From the NCBI GenBank assembly GCA_018240435.1, contig JAFEFT010000020.1, forward strand, positions 1-64,000: DNA of 64,000 nucleotides. Direction: 5' to 3'. A program made the translations under genes and the position numbers. Each line of letters starts with the position of its first letter. Position 1 is the stretch's first letter. The notes beneath the pieces were generated by a model. It was not told where the DNA came from and ran no database searches. It was given only the letters and a program-made list of their open reading frames with translations. Positions 8,397 through 15,617 of the stretch are shown piece by piece. Origin of the DNA: Pseudomonadota bacterium (GTDB taxonomy: Bacteria > Pseudomonadota > Gammaproteobacteria > Xanthomonadales > Xanthomonadaceae).

Positions 8397-8910
8397 GGAG
8401 CACCTCCCGCGCGAAGCCGATGCGGTCGACCGCAAGCGCCAACCGTTGCTCGTCCTCGCCCGTCAACGCATGCCCCTGACGCAGCACGCCCGCAGCGCAG
8501 GCCACGATCGTTGCCTCGCGAACGAGCACGCCCAGCGCCGCGCCCCATGCGTTGCGCCGATAGGCGTCGTGCGCAGCCCGTCGTGCCTCGGGTGATGGAT
8601 CCTTGATCCTCTCCACGAACAGGTCGCGCAATTCGAGCCCCAGCGCGCGCAGCGGCGTGAGTGCGTCACCGCAGGCGAAACAGTGCATCAAGATTCGCCC
8701 GTCGTCGGCTACCGTGACCGACAGCGATCCGCGTGCGTGCTGGTGACCAACCGGGCAGTCAGCGCGCCAGCTATCGCGGCCGCTCGAACGCACGCCGCGC
8801 AGCAGCGGCAACAGTCGATCCGCTGGCCTCGCTGCGGTATGATGGGAACGCCCCCCGGCGTTTTCCCACGATGCCCCGCCTCGCGCGGGGCTAAGTGTTT
8901 GCGCGGTCAT
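8386..8910 (-). CDS. CHC2 zinc-finger primase-like protein
   Basis: A 174-residue protein with a zinc-finger pattern like the N terminus of DnaG-type primases: Cys52-x3-His56, then Cys77 and Cys80 (DCPVGHQHARGSLSV, MHCFACGD). It lacks a Toprim catalytic domain, so it may only recognise DNA, with the DUF3987 protein encoded next supplying the rest. The start overlaps the preceding ORF (ATGA) and the stop overlaps the DUF3987 start by 11 bp. A role in initiating element replication is inferred from motif and context. Confidence 0.78.
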   Translation of the reverse strand: MTAQTLSPARGGASWENAGGRSHHTAARPADRLLPLLRGVRSSGRDSWRADCPVGHQHARGSLSVTVADDGRILMHCFACGDALTPLRALGLELRDLFVERIKDPSPEARRAAHDAYRRNAWGAALGVLVREATIVACAAGVLRQGHALTGEDEQRLALAVDRIGFAREVLHGR

Positions 8911-9095
8911 GGCTGGCCCTCCAGATTGGCGAGCACGCGCAGCACCTCGCGGTACTGCCGCCGCAGGCGCGGCTTGCGCTCAGGCGCCGTGCGCTCGATG
9001 GCCTCGGCCAATTCGACGGCGCGCAACGCGATGACCTGTCCGGCATCGTGGCCGAATCGCGCGCGGATGCGGTCGGCTTGCTCGGTGGCGGTCAT
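8907..9095 (-). CDS. Small 62-residue protein of the element
   Basis: An unrecognised, mostly helical, charged protein (MTATEQADRIRARFGHDAGQ onward, ending LANLEGQP). Its support comes from exact ATGA overlaps with both neighbours, at 9092-9095 and 8907-8910, which would be unlikely for a chance ORF. It has no membrane segment, signal or cysteine. It is probably an accessory to the replication or regulation module. Confidence 0.6.
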   Translation of the reverse strand: MTATEQADRIRARFGHDAGQVIALRAVELAEAIERTAPERKPRLRRQYREVLRVLANLEGQP

Positions 9096-9313
9096 GGCGA
9101 CACCTTCGCGTCGGCTTCGGCCTTCGCCTCGGCGGCCAGACGATCGGGCAGCGCGCGCAGCGATTCAAGCCGGACGTAGCGGCGCCGGCCGATTCGGAAA
9201 GTTTCGAGCAGGCCGTCGCTCAGCAGTTCGTAGGCGGTGGTTTTTGCGATGCCGTGCGCGCGGCAGGCTTCGATGAACGGCGCGAACGCCGGTTCGTGGG
9301 GTGCGGTTTGCAT
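9092..9313 (-). CDS. AlpA/excisionase-like helix-turn-helix protein
   Basis: A 73-residue protein resembling short MerR-type DNA-binding folds such as excisionases and AlpA. The HTH and wing segment is AKTTAYELLSDGLLETFRIGRRRYVRLESL. In integrative elements such proteins act as recombination directionality factors or activators of integrase expression. The start is taken at ATG 9313 with CGGAG upstream; a TTG at 9361 would add 16 residues. It lies just upstream of the replication genes. Confidence 0.72.
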   Translation of the reverse strand: MQTAPHEPAFAPFIEACRAHGIAKTTAYELLSDGLLETFRIGRRRYVRLESLRALPDRLAAEAKAEADAKVSP

Positions 9314-9390
9314 GGTGTCGGCTCCGATATGGCCCGCGCGGGCTTGCGCGGTTGCCGACAACCCATTATCGACACGAAACGCGCGTCTGC

Positions 9391-9951
9391 TTAGTTCACG
9401 CGCGCTTTTTTTAGAGCTCGCCGAATCGTCGATTCATTGACTCTATGCCGGCTTGCGAGTACCGCCGCGATGTCGCGTTTGTTGCGACCATCAGCGATCA
9501 ATGCGTCGTAGTCGTTGGCCCATTGCCGGTGCCGATCCATCGCAGCAGCGGTGCGACCCTTGCCCGCTTCGGTGCCGCCTGTCTTGGTGCCTTTCTGCCG
9601 CTTGCGGTCGCGCGCGCCCAGCAGCAAGGATTCCAATTGATCGGGCTCGCAACGGAACGCGCTGGCGATCATGTTCAGCAGCGTCAACGCCATTCGCACG
9701 TCATCGGGAACCGACGTTGCAGCGCGGAAACCTGGCGCTGCTGGTGGCGAGAACTCGGCCAGCAACGCGCGCGCCTCGGCTTCGGGGTAGTGAGCCAGCA
9801 GGCACGCGCGCAGATACCGCACCATGTCGGCCAGCAGCGGCGATGCGTTGTCGCCGACGTTGCCGCGCAGCCCGTCGAAGCGGCCAGCGTCCTGCCGCGA
9901 TCCTTCCAGCATGGCCGCCAGCAGGCGGTCGGCCTCATCTTTTTTCTTCAT
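9391..9951 (-). CDS. Unknown 186-residue element protein with C-terminal HTH-like segment
   Basis: Not recognised. Residues 1-110 are helical with a Leu-rich core (ADMVRYLRACLLAHYPEAEA, LTLLNMIASAFRCEPDQLES). A basic low-complexity stretch (ARDRKRQKGTKTGGTEAGKG) follows. The C-terminal segment NKRDIAAVLASRHRVNESTI and RRALKKARV looks like a helix-turn-helix. It sits between the toxin-antitoxin pair and the AlpA-like gene. DNA binding and regulation are plausible. It could be the element's cargo or a control gene. Confidence 0.65.
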   Translation of the reverse strand: MKKKDEADRLLAAMLEGSRQDAGRFDGLRGNVGDNASPLLADMVRYLRACLLAHYPEAEARALLAEFSPPAAPGFRAATSVPDDVRMALTLLNMIASAFRCEPDQLESLLLGARDRKRQKGTKTGGTEAGKGRTAAAMDRHRQWANDYDALIADGRNKRDIAAVLASRHRVNESTIRRALKKARVN

Positions 9952-10042
9952 CGCGCGCCCCTCGCGCCCCTGAAAGGAACCGCGCCCAGCGCCGGCAGGG
10001 TGACCGGCGTTTTCGCCCCGTCGGGCTAGGGCGCGGTATTGG

Positions 10043-10402
10043 TCATGCGGTCGCGCGCGTCTTGCGTGGCTTGTTGCGAAGCGGTTGCTTGGCCGTCAGC
10101 ACGATGCGCAACTCGCAGCCCACGGCATCGGCGTAGCGGCGCAGCGTGGCCACGGATGGCGCGTGTTTGCGGCTGCCCGCGCTGGCCTCCAGCCGCGCAA
10201 CGCTCGCCTGCGCGATGCCCATGCTTGCGGCTACGTCCGCTTGCGTCATGCCAGCGGCCTTGCGCGCATGCAGCAGCTCAGCCAGCGCCGCGTATTCGTC
10301 GGCCAGTGCGCCATATGCTTCGGCAAAGGCAGGGTCTTTCATCCATAGCTGGCGCGTGGCGTCTACGTCGAAAGGCACCGGGTCGTAACGGTCGGCTTTC
10401 AT
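10043..10402 (-). CDS. HigA-like antitoxin, XRE family
   Basis: A 119-residue protein with a helix-turn-helix of the XRE/Cro type (GMTQADVAASMGIAQASVARLE at about 50-72), followed by a segment typical of HigA antitoxins (SVATLRRYADAVGCELRIVL). Its ATG overlaps the toxin stop (ATGA), giving the toxin-first order seen in HigBA loci. It would neutralise the upstream toxin and repress the pair. It probably stabilises the element. Confidence 0.87.
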   Translation of the reverse strand: MKADRYDPVPFDVDATRQLWMKDPAFAEAYGALADEYAALAELLHARKAAGMTQADVAASMGIAQASVARLEASAGSRKHAPSVATLRRYADAVGCELRIVLTAKQPLRNKPRKTRATA

Positions 10403-10728
10403 TGCTTCACTTCCTTCAATCGTGCGCGTGCGGTTTCAAGCTCGCGCTGCGGTGTCTGTTCGGTCTTCTTGGTGAAGGCATGCAGGATCACGATACGGTG
10501 TCCGGTCACGGTGCAGTAGAACGCGCGTCCGATGCCTTCCTTGCCCTTGGCGCGAATCTCGAACAAGCCGCCACCCATCGCGCGCGTGTGTGGCATGCCC
10601 AGGTCTGCGCCTTGCGCCGCCATCGCTTCGACCGTGCGCAGGTAGCTGGCACGAATACCAGCGGGCCATGCCATCACAACGGCAGCAACCTTGGCGTTGT
10701 AGTAGCTGAATCGCCATGCCGTCATCAT
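10399..10728 (-). CDS. HigB/RelE-superfamily toxin (Gp49-like)
   Basis: A protein of about 109 residues similar to the phage-derived Gp49-like/HigB group of ribosome-dependent mRNA interferases. Recognisable pieces are RTVEAMAAQGADLGMPHTR, GGGLFEIRAKGKEG, RAFYCTVTGHRIVILHAFTKK and the ending ELETARARLKE. The Lys-rich KKT near the C terminus is common to this group. Two adjacent ATG codons (10728 and 10725) are candidates, with AAGGA upstream. The gene starts 10 bp after the integrase stop. Confidence 0.87.
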   Translation of the reverse strand: MMTAWRFSYYNAKVAAVVMAWPAGIRASYLRTVEAMAAQGADLGMPHTRAMGGGLFEIRAKGKEGIGRAFYCTVTGHRIVILHAFTKKTEQTPQRELETARARLKEVKQ

Positions 10729-10738
10729 AGCATCCTTG

Positions 10739-12085
10739 TTATTGCGACGATTTGGCGCCTGCACGCCGGATCGGCGTCACCGTCGCGGGCGCGCCGGTCA
10801 GCAGGTCGTGCAGGGTTTCCAGCGCCGCGCGTTTCTCGTGCAGGTAGTCGTGGCGGTCGTAGTGCAGCGCCTGCACGCCACCGAGCCCGTGCGATTGCAC
10901 CTGCGCGCGCACCTCGCGCGATACGCCAGCGGCCGACAGGCGCGTTTCCACGGTGCGCCGCAGATCGCCCGGCGTGAACAGCCCCTTTTCCAATTCGCCG
11001 GCGTCACGCATCGCCTCGGCGACGTAGCGGACGTGATCGCTCACCGTTTTGTAGGCCACGCCCGAAGCGCCGGCGTTCATGGTGAACAGGTACGGGCCGA
11101 GCGTGCCGCCACGCATCGCGCGCAGTGCATCGACGGCAGCAGCGACCAGCGGCACATCATGGTTTCGCGGTGCCGCTCGCCGGCCTTTGGAATCGCGGAT
11201 ACGCACCGATGGCGCGTCAGGGTCGTAGTCGTCGGCGGTCAGTCGCGCTAGCTGGTCGATGCGCTGGCCACCGGTCAGTAGATGGAAGCGCAGCAGCGCG
11301 CCAGCCGGGTCGGGCAGGTCGGTGATGCGCCGCCAGTAGACGCGCAGCTCGGCCAGCGACAACGCGCGTTCGCGTGGCTTGCTGCTGCCCTCGATGGTGG
11401 CAAGGTCGCGCGCCGGGTTCACGCTCAGCGCCAGCGCACGCAACGCCGGCAGTGCTCGCGGGTCTTGCCGGGCGCGGATGGCGGCGGCGAAGGCTGCACG
11501 CAAATAGCTGCGCAGCTTGCCGGCTTGGCGCAAGGTGCCGGCCTCCACCAGTCGCGCCACCACGGCAAGGCAATCGTCGGTGGTGATGTGCTCGGCCGGC
11601 GTATCCCACAGTCGCGGCCATGCCTTTTCGACGTGCAGGCGCAAGGCGGTTTCGACCTCGCGCACGCGCAGCTTGCCGTTGCGGCGCAGTTGTTCGACGT
11701 AGGCGGTCAGCAGCACGCCCAAGGTGGCGCGCTTGCGCGTGGCCTCGGCTTCGGCGGCGGCATCGGCAGCCTTGCGCTCGCGCACGGCCTCGCGTTGCTC
11801 GCCGTCGATGACCGCGCGCAGGTCGCGCTCGCCGGCGGTGTAGCGATCCCGCAGCCGCTTGGCGCGCGCGCGAGCCTGCACCAGCGTCAGCCCGCGCTTG
11901 CCGGCTTCGTCGTAGCTGCCCATCGGCAGGTCGTCATAGCTGCCATCACTGGTGCGATAGCGGAAGTAGAACCGCGCGCCGTTCGTGCTGCCCTTGGCGC
12001 GCAGCGTGCCCTCGTTGCGGTTGCCGCCTTCGCTCGCCCACTTGCCCGCCTTGAGTGCGTTCAGTCCCTTGTTTGTCAGTCCCAT
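10739..12085 (-). CDS. Tyrosine-type site-specific integrase
   Basis: A 448-residue integrase of the P4-like group with an N-terminal DUF4102-type arm-binding domain (GLTNKGLNALKAG, FYFRYRTSDG). A basic helical linker spans about 95-150. The catalytic domain shows the first Arg in LLTGGQRIDQLARL, the second Arg region in GDLRRTVETRL, a His in QSHGLGG and the nucleophile Tyr in HYDRHDYLHEKRAALE. It would integrate the element at tRNA-Lys. It starts about 170 bp from attR and reads inward. Length is normal for this group. Confidence 0.93.
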   Translation of the reverse strand: MGLTNKGLNALKAGKWASEGGNRNEGTLRAKGSTNGARFYFRYRTSDGSYDDLPMGSYDEAGKRGLTLVQARARAKRLRDRYTAGERDLRAVIDGEQREAVRERKAADAAAEAEATRKRATLGVLLTAYVEQLRRNGKLRVREVETALRLHVEKAWPRLWDTPAEHITTDDCLAVVARLVEAGTLRQAGKLRSYLRAAFAAAIRARQDPRALPALRALALSVNPARDLATIEGSSKPRERALSLAELRVYWRRITDLPDPAGALLRFHLLTGGQRIDQLARLTADDYDPDAPSVRIRDSKGRRAAPRNHDVPLVAAAVDALRAMRGGTLGPYLFTMNAGASGVAYKTVSDHVRYVAEAMRDAGELEKGLFTPGDLRRTVETRLSAAGVSREVRAQVQSHGLGGVQALHYDRHDYLHEKRAALETLHDLLTGAPATVTPIRRAGAKSSQ

Positions 12086-12118
12086 GGATAGTCCCTTGTG
12101 CCGGTCGAATCGGGTCCA

Positions 12119-12137
12119 GTCCCTACTCAGTCCCTAC
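12119..12137 (+). promoter_or_regulatory. Paired GTCCCTAC octamers near attR (candidate integrase arm sites)
   Basis: GTCCCTAC is at 12119-12126 and 12130-12137, matching the pair at 6107-6125 in sequence, spacing and orientation. Related partial copies GTCCCTT are at 12064-12070 and 12091-12097, overlapping the start of the integrase gene, so integrase could also control its own expression. Confidence 0.55.
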
Positions 12138-12252
12138 AATGCGCCGGTTGCAAGCGAACGTCAACGAACGCTGACAACCGCTAAATCATTGAGTTTCCGA
12201 GGATCGACAAAATGGACAGGTCGCCGACGGACGGCCGCGAACCGTAATCCAG

Positions 12253-12301
12253 CGGACTTTTAATCCGCTGGTCGTCGGTTCGAATCCGTCACGACCCACC
12301 A
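12253..12301 (+). repeat. Attachment site attR (tRNA-Lys 3' fragment)
   Basis: A 49-bp copy of the tRNA-Lys 3' part, including anticodon arm, T-arm and CCA, with one mismatch to 5999-6047. No 5' tRNA half is present, so it is not a second tRNA gene. It marks the right end of the element. Confidence 0.92.
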
Positions 12302-12503
12302 TCAATCTCGATGACTTTCGTCGATATGCGACGGCGAGATTGCGTCCGTCGCCCAAGCGGGCCCCTCGGCGGTCCCTGCGCCGTCTGACCTTGTCGGGCG
12401 GCGTTGCGCCGGCCGTTCGCCATCATCCCGCCGCCAGCAGCAGCCGGTCCGACGCGCTCGCGCCCGCCCGCTGCCACGCGGGCGCCGACCTGGCGGGCTG
12501 CCC

Positions 12504-12926
12504 TCAGGTCACCACCAGCACCGGCACCTTGCACTGCGCCAGCACCTTGGTGGCGACCGAGCCGAGCAGCAGGCCGCCGAGGGCGCCGCGGCCGTGCGAG
12601 CCCATCAACACCAGATCGAACTTGCCGCGCGCGGCGTGCTCGGCGATGGCTTCGGCGGGCGAGCCGATGGCGTGAGCGGTTTCGCAGGCGACGCCGGCGC
12701 GGCGCAGGCGCTGCAGGGCCTTGCGCAGCGAGAATTCGGCATTCTCGCGGTGGTACTGCGCCACCGCTTCGGCGCCGAGGGCGCGATTGACTCGCGCCAT
12801 CATCGGCGCATCGACGTGGAACAAGGTCACCTGCAGTTCCTTGGTTTGCGCGTGCAGGCGGGTGGCGATGTATTTTGCGGCGCGATCCGAATACGGGCTG
12901 CCGTCGCAGGCGAACAGGACTTTCAC
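12504..12926 (-). CDS. Universal stress protein UspA family
   Basis: A 140-residue single-domain Usp. The N terminus KVLFACDGSPYSDRA gives the family's first strand and Asp. The C-terminal GSHGRGALGGLLLGS matches the ATP-binding Gly-rich motif, so it is probably the nucleotide-binding class. The GTG start at 12926 overlaps the ATPase stop (GTGA) and has TGGAGG upstream, indicating coupling to the cation ATPase gene. It is likely co-expressed under ionic or energy stress. Confidence 0.93.
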   Translation of the reverse strand: MKVLFACDGSPYSDRAAKYIATRLHAQTKELQVTLFHVDAPMMARVNRALGAEAVAQYHRENAEFSLRKALQRLRRAGVACETAHAIGSPAEAIAEHAARGKFDLVLMGSHGRGALGGLLLGSVATKVLAQCKVPVLVVT

Positions 12927-15514
12927 GGGCGTTCCTCCAGGGTCGAAACGGGTGGGCGCGGCGGCGGCTTGCCGAGGATGCGCTGCATCGCCGGCAGCCA
13001 TTTGACCGCATCGAAGGCCAGTGCCGCCAGCACTCCGGCGACGGCCGCGGCCAGCAGCGGCAGCGGCGGTGGCGTGGCGAAGGCGAACAGGCCGGCCACG
13101 CCGGGGATGGCCACGCACGCCACGAGGACGGCGACCGCGACCGTCGCCACCGCCCAGTAGGCGCCGTGGCCGCGTGCGAACAGCGAGGCCAGCGTCACGC
13201 GGCGACTGCCGGTGACGCGGACCAGAGCGAGGTTGCCGGCGGTGAAGGCGATGAACGACAAGGTGCGGGCAGGGTCGGCGCCCATGCCCAGGCCGAGGCC
13301 TGCGACATAGGCGGCGAAGGCGGCGGCCAGAATCAGCAGGCCTTGGCCGATGCCGACGGCGACCTGCGGCAGGCCCAACAGCAACTCGCCGGGAGGATGC
13401 GGCGGCTGGCGCATGGCATCGGGCTCGGGCGGCTCGTTCTCGAAGGCGATCGCGCAGATCGGATCGATCACCATCTCGATCAGCACCACGTGCGTGGGCA
13501 TCAGCATCGGCGGCAGGCCCAGCAGCAGCGGCAGCAGCGCCAGGCCGATGACCGGCACGTGGATGGCGACGATGTACAACGAGGCCTTGCGCAAGTTGTC
13601 CCAGATGCGCCGGCCCATTGCGATGCCGGCGACGAGGTGGCGCAGGTCGTCTTCGAGCAGCACGATCGACGCCGCTTCGCGGGCGACATCGGTACTGCGC
13701 CGGCCCATCGCCAGGCCGATGTGCGCCGCGCGCAGCGCCGGGGCGTCGTTGACGCCATCGCCGGTCATCGCCACCACTTCGCCGGCCTCCTTGAAGGCGC
13801 GCACCAGACGCAGCTTCTGCTCGGGGTTGATGCGCGCGAACACGCGCGCGCGGCGCACCAGCGCCGGCAATTGCGCATCGTCGCAGGCGGCGATCGAGTC
13901 GCCGGTGACGGCAACGGTGGCGTCGATGCCGACTTCGCGCGCGATCGCCAGCGCCGTCGCCGGGTGATCGCCGGTGATCATCACCACCGCCACCCCGGCG
14001 GCGCGGGCGGCGGCGATGGCGGCCGCCGCGCCGGCGCGCAGCGGGTCGGCGAAGGCGGCCAGCCCCTGCCATTGCAGTGCGTAGGCGGCCGGATCGGCGG
14101 GCACCTCGCCGTGCCGAAGCGGGCTTTGCGCCAGCGCCAGCACGCGCATGCCGGCGCCGGCCAGCGCCTCGACCTCGCCGCGCAAGGCAGCGCGCGCGCC
14201 GGCGTCCAGCCGACACAGTTCGGCGATGGTTTCCGGCGCGCCCTTGGCAGCGGCCTGCCAACCGCCATCGGCGCTACCCCAGACCCGGATCAGGGCCGGC
14301 CGCTTGCTGCTCAGGCCATGCTCGACCAGCGGGCTGGCGCCAGCGGCCGATCCGTCGTCGGCCATCCCGACCGCGGCGGCGAGGCGATGCACGGCGACGT
14401 CCATCGGATCGCCGGAGGTGTGCGGCGAGGCGCGCATGGCCACCTGCAAGCTGGCCGCGAACGGCTCCGGCAAGGCGGTGGCGGCGTCGCCCGGGTCCAG
14501 CCGCACACCGTCGCGAACGAGCGTGCACAGGGCCATCCGGTTCTCGGTGAGGGTACCGGTCTTGTCCACGCACAGCGTGCTGCACGCGCCCAGCATCTCG
14601 ATCACGGCGGTGCGCCGCACCAGCACGTGCAGCCGCGCCAGACGGCGGGCGCCGATCGCCATGAACACCACCAGGATCATCGGCAGTTCCTCGGGCAGTG
14701 CCGACATGCCCAAGGCGATGCCCGACAAGGCGCCTTGCAACCACTGCCCGCGCAGCAGCCCGAACAGCAGCACCACCGCCACGCTGGCGCAGACCGCGAA
14801 AAACGCGAACACCGCCACCAGCCGCCCGAACGATCGCTGCAGGCGGGTCGGCTCGACTTCGATGGCGGCCAGACAGGCACCGATGCGCCCGGCCTGGGTA
14901 TCGGTGCCGGTGGCGACCACCTCGGCGATGCCGCGGCCGGATACGACCAGGGTGCCGGCGTGGACGCCGGCGCGGGCTTCGGCCGCGGCGTCAGCGCCGT
15001 CGGCAGCGACCCCCTTGAGCACCGGCACCGATTCGCCGGTCAGCAGGGATTCGTCGATGCCCACGCCGTCGGTGTGGCGCAAGATCGCATCGGCGCCGAT
15101 GCGCGCGCCCTCGCTCAGCAGCAACAGGTCGCCGGGCACGATGGCGCCGGCAGCGATCGTCTGCACGAGTCCGTCGCGCAGTACCGCAGCCGTCGGCGCG
15201 GCGAGCTGACGCAGTGCATCGAGGGCGTTTTCGCTGCGGTTTTCCTGCACCACCACCAGCAGGATCGACAGCGCCGCGAAACCGGACAGCAGCAAGCCTT
15301 CGCCGATGCCGCCGACCAGCAGGTAGATGGCGGCCGCCACCACCAGCAACAGGAAGGTCGGCTCGCCGAGCACGCCCAGCACGATGCGGCCCAGGCCACG
15401 CCGGCGCGCGCGCGGCAGTTCGTTGCCGCCGTCGCGGCGCAGGCGCCGCGCCGCCTCGGCGGCCGACAGGCCGGATGCGGGCGTGGCGGGATCGGCGGGT
15501 GCGCGCAGGGCCAT
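12923..15514 (-). CDS. P-type cation-transporting ATPase (P2-type, Ca2+/cation-like)
   Basis: An 863-residue P-type ATPase. It has the N-terminal cation ATPase domain (GLSAAEAARRLRRDGGNELP), the actuator motif [11 protein letters not shown], the phosphorylation site DKTGTLT with Asp317, a nucleotide-binding domain with KGAPE, and the hinge TGDGVNDAPAL. C-terminal membrane helices follow, including VLIEMVIDPICAIAFENEP, as in Ca2+ or Na+/K+-type P2 ATPases. It lacks heavy-metal-binding domains and CPC, which separates it from CopA in this window. Ion specificity cannot be fixed by eye. It is coupled to the downstream Usp gene. Confidence 0.93.
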   Translation of the reverse strand: MALRAPADPATPASGLSAAEAARRLRRDGGNELPRARRRGLGRIVLGVLGEPTFLLLVVAAAIYLLVGGIGEGLLLSGFAALSILLVVVQENRSENALDALRQLAAPTAAVLRDGLVQTIAAGAIVPGDLLLLSEGARIGADAILRHTDGVGIDESLLTGESVPVLKGVAADGADAAAEARAGVHAGTLVVSGRGIAEVVATGTDTQAGRIGACLAAIEVEPTRLQRSFGRLVAVFAFFAVCASVAVVLLFGLLRGQWLQGALSGIALGMSALPEELPMILVVFMAIGARRLARLHVLVRRTAVIEMLGACSTLCVDKTGTLTENRMALCTLVRDGVRLDPGDAATALPEPFAASLQVAMRASPHTSGDPMDVAVHRLAAAVGMADDGSAAGASPLVEHGLSSKRPALIRVWGSADGGWQAAAKGAPETIAELCRLDAGARAALRGEVEALAGAGMRVLALAQSPLRHGEVPADPAAYALQWQGLAAFADPLRAGAAAAIAAARAAGVAVVMITGDHPATALAIAREVGIDATVAVTGDSIAACDDAQLPALVRRARVFARINPEQKLRLVRAFKEAGEVVAMTGDGVNDAPALRAAHIGLAMGRRSTDVAREAASIVLLEDDLRHLVAGIAMGRRIWDNLRKASLYIVAIHVPVIGLALLPLLLGLPPMLMPTHVVLIEMVIDPICAIAFENEPPEPDAMRQPPHPPGELLLGLPQVAVGIGQGLLILAAAFAAYVAGLGLGMGADPARTLSFIAFTAGNLALVRVTGSRRVTLASLFARGHGAYWAVATVAVAVLVACVAIPGVAGLFAFATPPPLPLLAAAVAGVLAALAFDAVKWLPAMQRILGKPPPRPPVSTLEERP

Positions 15515-15617
15515 CGGCCATCCCTAGCATGCCGCGTCGCGGCCGGGTTGATGCAGGTCAAGCGGAACGATCCGGGCGACGATCACGCCCGCGCGGCGCG
15601 TGGAACATCGCGCCCCG

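Larger units (their letters stand above)
5999..12301. mobile_element. 6.3-kb tRNA-Lys integrated element (satellite-like)
   Basis: The element is bounded by the 49-bp tRNA duplication and encodes nine genes, all on the minus strand: integrase, toxin, antitoxin, an unknown protein, an AlpA-like regulator, a small ORF, a CHC2-type primase-like protein, a DUF3987 protein and a cysteine-rich protein. Several genes overlap by ATGA, so they probably form one operon. No capsid, tail, terminase, relaxase or type IV secretion gene is visible. The content suggests a self-replicating but helper-dependent element. The integrase lies beside the truncated tRNA copy (attR), not beside the intact tRNA. Confidence 0.9.

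Noticed and set aside
9990..10014. Intrinsic terminator on the plus strand (CGCCGG stem then TTTT) inside the element
   Set aside because: No plus-strand gene ends there; on the minus strand, where the genes are, the T-run is on the wrong side.
12253..12301. Second tRNA-Lys gene
   Set aside because: Only the 3' 49 bases are present; acceptor 5' strand and D-arm are missing. It is the attR duplication.
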